Assembly: GCA_017893485.1 (NCBI GenBank)
Contig: CM030363.1
Span: 171,169,456-171,233,455 of the forward strand
From: Hemerocallis citrina
Lineage: Eukaryota > Streptophyta > Magnoliopsida > Asparagales > Asphodelaceae
Reading direction: 5' to 3'
DNA: 64,000 bases
This document shows positions 1-10,922 of the stretch, piece after piece. Both the position numbers and the translations under genes were made by a program. Within the stretch, counting starts at the first letter, position 1. Each line of letters starts with the position of its first letter. A model generated the notes under the pieces. That model did not search any database, had not been told where the DNA came from, and saw nothing but the letters and a program-made list of their open reading frames with translations.

Positions 1-431
1 GTGGAGGAAGAAGGGCTGATCTGACACCCCGCTTGGATGAATACCCCATAAAAGAAGAGGGACAAAAGGTTTTGGTGCCTTTTCCACAGAGACCACAGTC
101 ATGAAACTGACGACTACCGTGACCTAAAAGATGAGATTGAAGCATTGATCCGTCGAGGCTATCTATCATAATTTACTTAGAAGAACAAAGCAGCTCGTCC
201 CCCCATCCAAGGACCTAATAAGCTTCAGGAAAAGGATCCCGAGTCACAGGAGTCGAGGTAGATGGTGGTCTTACATTCCATACATGGTGGACCCATGGGT
301 CCAAATCCTCAAGGAAGGCGTTCATCTGAGAAGTGAACTCGGTGCATAACTACTCACCTCCAAGAATTCTGGGGTTGCCTATCTCATTTACAGATGAAGA
401 TCTGGAGGGTGTTCACACCCCTCACTGTGAT
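1..431 (+). pseudogene. Ty3/Gypsy (Tat-like) gag 3' remnant
   Basis: Reading from about position 80 gives the conserved late-gag segment [20 protein letters not shown], followed by ALIRRGYL, typical of plant Tat-type Gypsy gag. A stop follows the motif at about 168. At 385-430 a broken reading (FTDEDLEGVHTPH) matches the gag-protease spacer. The window edge cuts the element, so the gag start and 5' LTR lie outside. It is interrupted at 432 and resumes at 994. It is a decayed host for later insertions and codes for nothing intact. Confidence 0.75.
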
Positions 432-993
432 TAAAGCTGCTATCGGGTCAGGTCGAATTAATTCTAACTCCCACATGATGAAAAAAAAGTAAAAGGTCCT
501 CAACTACCTGGACCCGGACTCGATACCTCACGGGTCCAAAGATTGGACCCGACCCGGACCCGGACTTGCGAGAACCTGGTCCGGGTCTGGGTCCGGGTCC
601 TAGTTAAAAAAAATCTACCTGTCGAGTCCGGTAGGGAGGAATAAATAAATATTTGCACTTAAGTATTTTTGCACCTGATACCCTACGGTTTCAACAATTT
701 TTGCACTTAAGTACATGAATAAATATTATATTTACACATTTATCTTCAACAATTACTATTTACATGTATATCCCTATAACCCTATTATTCAAATTCCAAA
801 TTTTTTGGGTATTTTTTAATGGGTCCGAGTCTAGGTCCGAGTCGGTTCAATTTTGAGCAAACTCGGACCCGAACCTGGAAGTGTATCGAGTCTTATTTTA
901 GGACTCGGACCCGGATCCGGATAGATCGGGTTAGTTCCGGTCCAATGTCGGGTCCGGGTCGGGTTCGAGTATTAGGTAAACGTAACAGGGATA
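432..993. mobile_element. MITE-like insertion in the Gypsy element
   Basis: This 562-bp block interrupts the gag-protease junction. Flanking octamers actgtgat (424-431) and actgcaat (994-1001) look like a diverged 8-bp target duplication, which would suit hAT-type transposition. Both halves are rich in GGACCC/GGGTCC (around 520-600 and 820-965) in inverse orientation, while the middle is AT-rich. I could not define clean terminal inverted repeats, so the class is tentative. Confidence 0.5.
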
Positions 994-1350
994 ACTGCAA
1001 TGCCCTAGTGATAATGGCAAACCATGAGGTTCACCATATCCTAGTTGATAATGGCAATAGCCATCAACATCCTCTTTCTGAAAGCCTTCAAGGGTCTAAA
1101 ACTCTCCCGAGATAGGCTAAAACCGGCTGGCTATTACTCTCCACGATTTCTCTGGTGCCCCTGTTCAAATCGAAGGAATCATCACCAACAATGTGACCAC
1201 AGGGAAGTCCCCCACAATCTGTACCGAACCTATGAACTTTATGGTGGTTAATGTTAAAGCCGCCTACAACGCCATCTTTGGGTGCACCAGATTAGCATCT
1301 CTCCAGGCCGTTGCCTCGGCCTATCATATGAAAATAAAGTTCCCTACAAG
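994..1350 (+). pseudogene. Gypsy aspartic protease fragment
   Basis: The reading ALVIMANHEVHHILVDNG carries the VLVDxG protease active-site motif of Tat-type Gypsy pol. After frameshifts it continues through segments equivalent to PVQIEGIITNNVTTG and YNAIFGCTRLASLQAVASAY, ending in KFPT at 1350, where a later element inserted. At least three frames are needed to follow it. The same reading resumes at 4415 (GVRVVKGIQEAARVCY). Confidence 0.8.
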
Positions 1351-4300
1351 TGTCACGCCCCGCTTCCCAAAATACGGAATACGAGTACATAATGTACGCC
1401 CAGCGAATGATGTAAACACCATCCATAAGTTGTATCAGACTAACTCAACAATATGAAATAACAAGCACAACCACGCAAGAAGATATAATCACATAAACAA
1501 AGATCAACTTCAATAATAAATGAAATAATCCAAATAATAATATCCAATATCTGGGATAAAAACAAACTCCGGGTCATAAAGCCCAAAAAAATAAAGTATA
1601 ATATCAAGACAATGTTCAAGAAATAAATCTAGCAATAAATTAATTCAAGCAATCTAATTTTGGACTCCATCTTCTAGAATCGTTGCTCACAAATTCCTTC
1701 TAGTATTGTTCCTCCAGTACCTGTAAACTCTTGATCTAAAAAGAAAGAAAACAATGTTCTTAGAGCAAGTCATGGACAACAAGTAGAGAAAACAGAGAAT
1801 AATAGGAACATGGTATATCCAAAGAAAAAGGGACGGGATCAAAGTCAACAGCAAAGACATGGAATGGCAATAATGTCAATGGTCTTTGTTTAATCATACA
1901 TTTAGTTAATAATTTCAATTCAAGTTCAATATTAGTGACAGTATACGGGATCAAGCATGAAATTTTAAATACAGGTTATTAATCATTTTATTAATCCTAT
2001 CAAGTGCACGTACTACTGCGTCCCATTCCACAGGTTCTGTGCAAGTACACAGTGTACGCTTTAGACTGATGGTGAATTCACGGTTCGTATACTCGGCCCA
2101 GTAATCAATGTTTAATGTTCAGTGACAGTGATTATCAAGTAGTATTTTATGGCCATCAGTCAGTACAAGCCAAGCAGTAGGGCCCGACCGTGTACAGTTT
2201 TCGATTGTTCACTACCAAGTCGTCCCATAATACCCCGGCTTGTTATCATTTTATTTCATCCTATGTGAGCATGCAAGAAGGTGTCAATGTTGTATGATGC
2301 TAGGTGTGACTAATTCTACTCGTTATAGACAAATCAAGAAGCAAGCATATTAAATTAACACGAATCACACAATCTGGACATCAAGACGTTGTTGTACCAA
2401 AACACGGATTACCGCTACTACAGAAAGGAAAATCTGGATCCATCAGAAATTCTAGAAAATAGACTATCTGCCGGTTCCAGCACATATATATACGATATAT
2501 AAAAGCTACAGAAACTAGGGTGAAAATCCTATTCTTTTCAGATTTTATGTTTAGGCAGCAAGTTATAAATTGTGTTCACCTATAGGTTTTAGGTCAGAAA
2601 AATCATCAATTAAATCTACAAAATGTTCAGGGTGATTCCTACACATTTCTAGTCTCAGCCAAGTTTATTTCATATTTTTATTTTACTGTTATCATGTTCA
2701 ATTTAATTAGGAAACAGAAAGATAAGCATGAATTTGTGAATGTGGAAATTCAGACACAGTTGTACTAAAATACTGATATCTAACAGATTATAACTCAGAA
2801 TTCAGATCCGTTAAAAGTTCTAGAAAATAGACTTATGGGGCTATAATTCATGTTCAGAAAGTTATTTCAAATTAGAACAGATTCATGGTCGAAAATCTGA
2901 TACAAAAAGGAACAAACAGCAGTCCAGAATATAGTTTGATACGAATAGGCAACAACTTAATCATACAACCATGTATTTCATGCTAATTAATAATCAAAGG
3001 GATGCTAGATGTTTAACATGCATAATTCCAGTTTTAAGATGCAATTTTACAGGCATGGTAATCAATTCATTCAACAATTCTATAACACATGGATCTAGTT
3101 ATTTTTCATGTAAACGTGCAGATGCAATGTACAAGAGGGACTAGGTTTTAGATCAAAGATGTAGGCACGATGTTAAAAATATATTGGGTTAGCTCGTGTA
3201 AACGCTCAATATACTTAACGGAATTTCAATTAGTAGTATGATAAAAAGATTTGGATCTACTTGCAGAGATCAAGGAATCTTGAACAAAAAAAATAACTAG
3301 TTCAAGAAAAGACTTGCCTTTTTTATGTTAATTTCAAATATATAGAATAACAGGATGAGAATCCCGAGCGACAAACTACGATCACCAAACACGGAACACG
3401 TGCAAGCTACGTGCAATACACACACAAAATGGCAAACACAGCAACTCAATCAATCCCCTGCTTCACAAAACAGCAAATCCAACAACGGATCCCCTACTCC
3501 ACAATAGCAAACTCAAAAAATCAGTTCCCCTCCTTCTCGAATGGCAACACAGTAACGGGGAGAAAGAGCAACAGCGAGGAACCAATGCGCTCACGGTGAG
3601 GGGGGGCTCGGGGTGACTGGCGACGGTACCACGGTCGAGGAGCAACGCAGCGGCGACCAAGGGACGACGGCTTCAACGTGCTCTATTTCTCGATGAAACA
3701 GAGGAGGAGACGGCAGGGGTGTTCGGGGTTCTGGACGACTACAAAGGCGAAGAGGGACCTTCGGTGGTTGCATGGGACAGTAGAGAGGGATCGAGTGGTC
3801 AACAAAATGGTGGTGGCGAGGTGGATGGGTGCAGGCGATGGGTTAAGGTTGGCGAGGTGATGGGAAAGCGACGTGGATAGGCGGCGCCGGGATGATGGTG
3901 AGAGTGGAGCAAGGGCGACGGCGGGATGATGCTAGGGCAATGGAGGCGAGGGTAGTCAGAGAGGCAACGGGAGGAGAACGGGGGCTTGGGGCGGTTTAGG
4001 TTTGAAGTGAAATAGAGAGATGGGAGAGAGAGCAGCGGTAGGGGAGAGAGAGAGGGATTAATTAATTAGGGTTTATTAATAAGGTATTTATAGGGGATTA
4101 AGAAGTTGGGGTTTTGGGTTGCGGGTTAATGGGTTTAGGGTACAGGTTTAGGCTCCAAAGAAAGAAAAACACATAGAAATCAATGGGATGAACATATAGC
4201 AGACCAATTCAAACTCAAAACACGAAGAGCAAAGATTTGCAATGAGCCAAAAACAGCAGAATTCAAGCCAAAAGAGTACGGAACGATCAAAAGTAAATAA

Positions 4301-4409
4301 AAGAACCCAATAAAAGAAAAAAAATTATTATTAAAAGGAATCAGATACAATAGTCAAGAAAAGAAAATAAAAATACAATAAATTCAAAAATAGAAAAATA
4401 GGGGTTACA
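1351..4409 (-). mobile_element. 3.06-kb TG..CA insertion, probable long solo LTR
   Basis: The insertion starts TGTCACGCCCCG and ends GGGGTTACA. It is flanked by a perfect 5-bp target duplication acaag (1346-1350 and 4410-4414) and interrupts Gypsy protease. No gag or pol reading is visible. On the minus strand a TATA-like CTATAAATAC (4084-4093) is followed by a pyrimidine-rich, then GC-rich leader (about 4080 down to 3500), as expected for U3-R-U5 of a large LTR. Short ORFs at 3411-3860 fall in that leader and look accidental. A non-autonomous LARD-like element is the alternative. Confidence 0.7.
4084..4093 (-). promoter_or_regulatory. TATA-like box of the long solo LTR
   Basis: The minus strand reads CTATAAATAC about 320 bp inside the LTR end. 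It is followed by a CT-rich leader, which sets the likely orientation of this LTR. Confidence 0.45.
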
Positions 4410-4414
4410 ACAAG

Positions 4415-4860
4415 GATGGGGGTCAGGGTGGTTAAGGGCATCCAAGAAGCAGCTCGAGTGTGCTATAATGCGACAGAGGGGGGCTATGTCCTTCCCCTCG
4501 ATGCGGTGGACCTCCCCTTAGAAAGGAGTCTGATCGGCTCAGAACCCAGCGATAATTTAGATCAAGTCCCCTTTTCGGAGGAAGATGAAGCAAAGAAGTT
4601 CCAAGTGAGTAAGGACCTTCCTCCTAAGCTCGAGGAGAGGATCATTGGCTGCATTTTAAGGAATCGAGATATGTTTTCCTGGAAAGCCTCCGACATGCGA
4701 GAAATTTCAGAGGATTTGATAATGCACAAACTATGCATCAATCTCAACATCAAACTAATGCAACAAAAGTGCCAAAAAATTTGCCCCAAACAGGCTACAA
4801 GCCATTAAAAAAGAGGCCAACAAACTCCTGGCCGCACGCTTCATATAGGAGGTCATCTAT
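4415..4860 (+). pseudogene. Gypsy protease-RT linker and RT start
   Basis: The open reading 4416-4806 gives GIQEAARVCYNATEGGYVLP and continues to a segment equivalent to the 'HKLNIN...KPVQQKCQKFAP' start of Tat RT. After a frame change it reaches 'KEEANKLLAARFI*EVIY'. It joins directly to the protease fragment when the 1351-4409 insertion is removed. Stops and a frameshift make it non-functional. Confidence 0.75.
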
Positions 4861-4987
4861 CTGCCAACACCGGGGGCCCACATGCACCGCCCCTTCCAAT
4901 CACATATAATACTCCCCATAGGAAACTCTATGGGCAACAACCATTTTTAATTTTATATATATATATTCATAAACACGGGGTGTTACA
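4861..4987. other. Small (~127 bp) insertion within RT
   Basis: This stretch separates two parts of RT that are contiguous in Gypsy pol (..EVIY and ..EWFANVVMVKK). It begins TGCCAACACCGGGGG and ends CACGGGGTGTTACA, loosely inverted to each other, with an AT run at 4955-4968. No target duplication is evident. It could be a shrunken solo LTR or MITE remnant. Confidence 0.4.
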
Positions 4988-5995
4988 CACAGCCGAATGG
5001 TTTGCTAATGTAGTAATGGTAAAGAAAGCTAGCGGCAAATGGGGAATATGCGTTGACTTCACAGATCTTAACAAGACGTGCCTGAAGGACCATTTCCCTC
5101 CCCCAAGCATCGACGCCCTTATAGACGCTACGTCCGGACATGAACTCCTTAGCTTCATGGACACGTTCCCGGGATACAACTAAATTTAAATGTTTCCCCC
5201 GGACATCCCTAAGACCTCATTTGTAACTGACCAGGGAGTCTATTATTACAGAGTCACACCCTTCGGGCTAAAGTACGCAGGTGCTACCTATCAGCAGTTA
5301 GTTAATAAAGTGTTTAAGGAGCAGATAGGATGAAATATGGAGGTCTACGTCGACGACATGCTTTTCAAGAGCCTCAAAGGGAATATCATGTCAAAGACCT
5401 TGAAGAAGCTTTCGGTGTCCTACGAAAGAACAACATGAGGCTGAACCCCTCCAAATGCACCTTCAGCATCTCCTAGAGAAAGTTCTTGGTATTCATAGTC
5501 AGTCAGAAGGGAATAGAGGCCAACTGGAAAATTTTCAAGCCATCCTCGACATGGCAACTCCGACTAATGTTAAAGAAGTCCATAGGCTCAATGGGGGCCT
5601 TGCGGCCATCGGGCGGTTCCAATCCAAGTAAGGCGAAAAGTGTCTCCCCTTTTTCAAGGCCCTTCGCTAGGCCAGGAACTTCGAGTGGGGGAAATAGCAG
5701 CAGCGAGTCTTCGACCAGTTGAAGGAACATATGGCAACCGTCCCTATGCTGAGTAAATCAGAGCCAGATGAGACCCTATACTTTTACTTGGCCACTACGG
5801 AGCAGACTCTAAGCGTTGTCCTGGTCCGGGAAGAGGACAGGGTTCAGAAACCCATTTACTATGTGAGTAAAGTCCTCCACGATGCTAAGCTCCATTACAC
5901 AAAGATGGAAAAGGTTGCGTACGCTATAGTCATGGCCGCCCGAAAGCCTCGTCCCTACTTCCAGGAACATTCTGTCCAATTCCTCACTGATTAGC
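4988..5995 (+). pseudogene. Gypsy reverse transcriptase and RNase H
   Basis: RT blocks are legible: EWFANVVMVKKASGKWGICVDFTDLN, then MDTFPGYN, YYYRVTPFGLKYAGATYQQ, and the catalytic motif YVDDML (about 5344-5361). RNase H follows at 5719-5995 with TLYFYLATTEQTLSVVLVRE and YAIVMAARKPRPYFQ. Frame changes occur near 5190, 5390, 5480 and 5715, and in-frame stops are frequent. It is an inactive copy of the replicase of the outer Gypsy element. Confidence 0.85.
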
Positions 5996-5999
5996 CACC

Positions 6000-6752
6000 G
6001 AAGCATGTCCTTCATAAGCCAAAAAACTCTGAACAATTAATCAAATGGTTGATCGAACTAAGTCAGCACGATATTAGTTATAAGCCAAGGACAGTAGTTA
6101 AGGCTCAGGACTTAGCCGAATTTATCATCGAGAGTACCATCCCCGATATGTCTGAGGCACAAGAAGACGCTCCTCTCTGGAGCCTTTACGTCAGCGGATC
6201 CGCATGCGAAGAAGGCAGTGGGACGGGGGTGATACTGCTTGGGCCTGATGAATTTTTCCTCCAATATTCGTTCTGTTTGAATTTTCGAGCTTCTAATAAA
6301 GAGGCCAAGTATAAGGCCCTGATAGCAGGATTACTCTTGGCTCAAAAAGCTGCCTATCGGCTAAAGCATTTAGTGACTCCCAATTGGCCATGAACCAAAT
6401 ATCTAGAGATTATGAAGCTCGAGACCCCCGCATGATCAAGTATATGGCTTATGTCAAGGAACTCATTTATGCCTTTCAAGAAGCCTCGATCACTCGGATC
6501 CCCTGAGAGGAGAATGTGCAAGTGAACGTTGTCCCCAACTGGCTTTTTCTTCCTTCGAAGGCCTGGATCATACAGTACTAATAGAAGTCCTGATCAGCCT
6601 GAGCATTAAGGGAGAGGGCGTTAAAGTCTTTTGCGTCGAAGCGCAAGATGCAACTAGCAACTGGATGGATCCCTTAGTCAACTTCCTAGACAAAGGGATC
6701 CTTTCCTTTAGAACCAAAGGAAGAAAGAAGGGAAGCGCTCCCACACTCTGGT
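6000..6752 (+). pseudogene. Gypsy archaeal-type second RNase H (aRNH)
   Basis: The ORF at 6049-6393 reads LIELSQHDISYKPRTVVKAQDLAEFI, then WSLYVSGSACEEGSGTGVIL and ASNKEAKYKALIAGLLLAQK. This is the extra RNase H placed after the normal one in Tat-lineage elements, and it is the best reason to call the element Tat-like. Reading continues in other frames to about 6750 (MIKYMAYVKELIYAFQEA..) and is cut by the insertion at 6753. Confidence 0.75.
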
Positions 6753-7514
6753 TGTAATAACCTAGAATATTGTTGATAGTACATAACTTATTTTTGGATT
6801 TGATGGCTTTTCTTAATTAAGACTAAGAATTTTATATTAAATTTGGATTTTCATGCAGTTTATATATTATTGAGGACTTATTTTCTAAAGTGTATAAGAG
6901 GGCTTATGTGTAAATAAGTTAGGTATATATTTCTATCTCTCCTTCTCCTATTCTTCTTCTTCTTCCTGATCTCTCTTGTACGGGCCGCCGCCAAAGAAAA
7001 AAAATAGAAAGAAACATCCCGCTACTAATTTTATTTCATGCCAAGCACTGTAAGTAATTGAATATGTACACCTCGTAAAATGTAATTTTATAAAATGCTT
7101 ATTGTTTTGTAATGTTGTTATATTGTGTGTATTTTTAGGTTATTTTATGTGATGTGATGTGATGTGATGATGTGCAACTATTAAATTGAGATTAATATAT
7201 TGTGGTGTGTTTGTCTGAATATGTAATTGTGATATATGAGTGTTGTTATCTGTATGAAAATTGTGATTGGTAATATCTGTGGATTGTCGATTTAAACTAT
7301 AACGCTATGCATTATTTTACATAGTTTGAGTATGGATGTATATACATGAGTGTTCTTATGACATTGTTATCATTGCGATGGTTATTTTATGTTATTACCA
7401 TATTTATAGTTGTATCTCATGTGTCAACATCCATGTTTGTATACCGGTATACGAGTCGGGAATCTAAGTAACTCATTTGGCTCTCAATGTGTCCATTATA
7501 TGAGTGTTGTTTGT

Positions 7515-7670
7515 TCCTACCACGGACTGTAGTGGCATTTACCTTATCAACCGGACTATAAGTATTAACCAAATTGCACGTGTTATTTCCCAACCACGGA
7601 CTGTAGTGGCATTTTAATTGTGCCATTTGTTCATTACCTTGTCAACCGGACTATAAGCGTTAACCGTACT
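7515..7670 (+). repeat. Two-copy tandem repeat inside the solo LTR
   Basis: The strings ccacggactgtagtggcat and tcaaccggactataag each occur twice, about 75-95 bp apart. The copies differ by small substitutions and indels. The block lies inside the solo LTR and has no coding content. Confidence 0.6.
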
Positions 7671-8266
7671 GAGAGATGTGTGTACCTAAATTCTCTTTCA
7701 TTGTAGATTACTTGTATTTGATTATTTACGTAGTATGGGATGTGTAAATTATTATACAAGTACTGCACTAGGCATCCTGCATTATTTTCTTGTGTGATCA
7801 CCTTAATTATTGTTGCATTTATATGTAATAAGAGCTTTAGTTATAATCTAGATATTCTTGTTCTAATATTTGTATTGTCATATAATTGTACATTAACATG
7901 TTTAATTGTTAATGCGGTATTTTATAAATTGTCGGCTACTCGTTATATTTATTCAATTACTTCTGGGTGTCAGCTCATTTTGTTGTTAATAAACTTATCA
8001 TATTAGTGCATCAAGATTTAGTGCTTGAAGAGAATAAAGGATTTGCAAGCTAATATCTTTTGGGAATAAATTTTCATAGAGAGTTGTTAAGACTATTAAA
8101 TCGGATTTTGAAGTTCGTTTAAACTGTTTTATTGAAATTGTAAGGAGACTTATCGCTTAAAGAATTTTTTTTAATAATGATATATACTTTTGTTAGCCAT
8201 TTTAGCTACTCTTTATTGATGAATTTTATCAGCAAGAGTATTTGATAAGTATTATTTAGTTGATAT

Positions 8267-9750
8267 TGTTGGATCCTGTAGGCAAGGCAAGAAACACTAG
8301 AGGGGGGGTGAATAGTGTTTTATAAAAAAAATTGCTGAATTGATCTTTCTCTTCGGTCCAGTCGACTTGAAAAGAGAAACCAGTCGACTGGGGCGACAGT
8401 TAAGAAGAGTATTTTATGACAAGTCTAATCAGTCGACTTATAGAAGAACCAGTCGACTTACGAGACAAGTTTTCAGAGAGAATGTAGTACAAGTCTGACC
8501 AGTCGACTTAAAAAGGTACACAGTCGACAGTCCAGACAAGTTTCACAGAGAACTTAAAAAGCAAGTAAATGAAATGCAAGTTCAGAGAAATACAACCACA
8601 GAGTACACACGATGTATCCTGGTTCGGTCCTCCCGACCTACATCCAGTCCCCAAGCAACTCACTTAAGACTTTTCCACTATTCTTGAAAAATTACAGGAA
8701 TACCCTACGACGTTAGACAACAACCTTGTCTAACTCGTAGTCCTCTCTCACCACTAGAGAGAGCACCCCACTCTTTCACCAAGAGTGAAAACCTGACTCT
8801 ACACCCTAGAGCCCTACTCTCCAACCGAGAGGAACCACTCTCACAACCCGAGAGTGAAGAACAACAACAAAATGTTTACAATCAACCTATAGCCTTGTTA
8901 TGAATGTGACTTTTTGCGTGGCTATTAGGTCAACTTCCGAAATCAGTCTAAAACAAAATCACTGTTATACTAAACTGATTTCAGAGAACCAAGACTTAGA
9001 AAGTGAATGCTTTTAGAAAGCTTTTTCTTGTCAAAACCAAAAGCTTGAGAACTTAAGAAACAAAATGCTTGGAAAAAAGTTATTAACCTTTGTCAAATGA
9101 TCTCTGTACTCTTTTTATAGAGTTAGAGACGTTTGACCGTTGGAAGGTTGAGTCCCAACTGCCATACAACGGCAGTAAAGATTTGATTTTGAAAAACAAG
9201 TTTAAAAATAGAAAACTGTCGAAACGACTTGAACAGTCAACTGGGTTGCCATAATGAGTCGACTGGTCAGAGTTTGAATGAGTTCAGATAGTTTCGTACT
9301 AGACAGTCGACTGGTGCCAAATAGTGGTCGACTGGTACTTAACAGCTGAGCTTATTCAGGCTTGTTTCGATCTTTTTAAGTTTTGTAAAACACTCAATTA
9401 TTTAAAGATATGTGTGAGTGTGTGACAAGGCTATTACAGCATTTTAAGACTCAAAGAAATAAAAGAGTTACAACTGTTACAAGACACTTAATACAACACA
9501 TTTAAGCATAGGTCTTGTCTCGAGTCTTAAGTCTTGAGATGGAGCTTTAGCCTTTGTTTTTATCTTTGAAGCTGGCAACCTTGTAGCTTTGTTGATCAGT
9601 TAGCTTTGAGAGCTTTGTTTTTAGCTTTGCTTGATCAACTTGCTTTGAGAGCTTGTTTGAACATTTTGCTTTTGTGTACATCCTGTAATATCTAAGAAGT
9701 AGCACAACAACTTTGCATTGTATTGTAATAATCAAAATCAAGAATCAACA
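8267..9750 (-). repeat. Element A 3' LTR
   Basis: A direct repeat of 15242-16727. On the plus strand it starts TGTTGGATCC and ends AAGAATCAACA. The minus-strand TATA-like CTATAAAAAG lies at 9111-9120. AGTCGACT-type palindromes are grouped at 9235-9340 (upstream of the TATA) and 8348-8530 (transcribed leader side). Confidence 0.92.
9230..9340. promoter_or_regulatory. U3 palindrome array, element A 3' LTR
   Basis: It contains cagtcaactgg, gagtcgactgg, cagtcgactgg and ggtcgactgg within about 110 bp. The array ends about 110 bp upstream (minus strand) of the TATA-like box at 9111-9120. A regulatory role is inferred from position and repetition only. Confidence 0.5.
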
Positions 9751-9764
9751 TTCTCTCTCTTTTT
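9751..9764 (-). other. Element A polypurine tract
   Basis: The minus strand reads AAAAAGAGAGAGAA directly before the 3' LTR, the expected plus-strand primer for second-strand synthesis. Confidence 0.75.
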
Positions 9765-10424
9765 GATGATGACAACACAAATAGCTTACACTAATGGAAA
9801 TAAATATTACAAATGCTTACATGCTCCCCCTATCAAATGTACAACATGTATAGGTATGAAAACATGCACAAAAACATGCACAAAGACATACACAAAGATA
9901 TGCATCACAAAAACATAACACAAAGCAACATAAAGATTATAGCTTATATTTTCTCCCCCTTTGTCATAAACAAAAAAATGGAGGAAAAAAAATAAACCAC
10001 AAAAATAATACATAGCAAAATGACATTTATATAAAAAGAGAATAGTCTTAGTTCAAACGGTCACATAATAGATAGAAAATGCAACAATAAGTAGGAAATA
10101 CATAGAAAAAATATAAAAATAGTAGTAATCAACTGGTCAGTCGACTGGGTAGTCTGCATAGTCGACTGTCCAGAGTATAAAACTCAGACAAAAACTTAGA
10201 AAAATAAAGATACTTGGCAGTCGACTGAAAAGTACTTGTAAGTCGACTTACCAGAGAAAAATTTAAAAAACATCATGAAAACTACAAATCCCTAGTTCTC
10301 TTCTTAAGGCGATAAATGTTTCTTCCTTAAGAGGTTTGCTAAAAATGTCAGCTACCTGTTTATCAGTAGAAATAAAGTCTAAAGAAATATCTCCCTTTAA
10401 AACATGATCACGTAAAAAATGATG
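9765..10424 (-). other. Element A 3' untranslated region with palindromes
   Basis: This stretch between the RNase H end and the polypurine tract has no convincing ORF of its own. Residual RNase H C-terminal reading (..FSKPLKKETF..) occupies about 10290-10424. Four AGTCGACT-type sites lie at 10137-10250 (cagtcgactgg, tagtcgactg, cagtcgactg, aagtcgactt). Confidence 0.6.
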
Positions 10425-10922
10425 TCAAATATCAATATATTTCGTACGTGAGTGTTGAACCGGATTTTTAGATAAGTTAATGGCACTGGTATTATCACAC
10501 ATTATTGAAGGTTTTTCAAATGAAATACCATAGTCTAATAGAGTTTGTTTCATCCACAAGATTTGGACACAAGCCAAACTTGCAGCGATATATTCAGCTT
10601 CTGTAGTAGATAGGGATACCGAATTTTGCTTCTTACTGCCCCAAGAGACTAGTGAATGTCCTAAAAAGTGACATGTCCCACTAGTGCTCTTGCGGTCAGT
10701 TTTATTACCAGCAAAATCTGCATCACTATATGACAAAAGTTGAAAGTTATCGGTGCGTGGATAAAATAGACCATATTCAGATGTGCCTTTAAGGTATCTT
10801 AAAATACATTTCACATCTTTTAAGTGAGACTCTTTAGGACTTGACTGATATCTAGCACACAAACATACACTAAACATAATGTCCGGTCTACTAGCAGTTA
10901 TATATAAGAGTGAGCCAATCAT
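10425..10922 (-). pseudogene. Element A RNase H domain
   Basis: The ORF begins MIGSLLYITASRPDIMFSV and carries the Copia RNase H signatures SDADFAGNKTDRKSTSG, STTEAEYIAA and MCDNTSAINLSKNP. It is separated from RT by a frameshift near 10925. A stop at 10425-10427 after KYIDI replaces a codon in the usual '..KHIDIRHHFLRDH' run, and the remainder is legible downstream. The C-terminal tail is therefore cut from the protein unless read through. Confidence 0.88.

Noticed and set aside
3411..3860. Overlapping GC-rich ORFs on both strands
   Set aside because: They lie in the leader-like part of the 3-kb LTR insertion, show low-complexity Pro/Arg/Gly content and no domain.
5340..5362. GTCGAC in the Gypsy RT YVDD region
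   Set aside because: A single site explained by the codons for V-D-D. It is not part of a palindrome array.
7740..8006. Hydrophobic 88-residue ORF resembling a membrane protein
   Set aside because: AT-rich sequence inside a solo LTR yields hydrophobic codons by composition. No homologous frame elsewhere.
8340..8530. Regularly spaced short palindromes, considered as a CRISPR-like array
   Set aside because: This is eukaryotic DNA with irregular spacing and repeats of 8-12 bp only. They are part of the LTR and recur in its partner copy.
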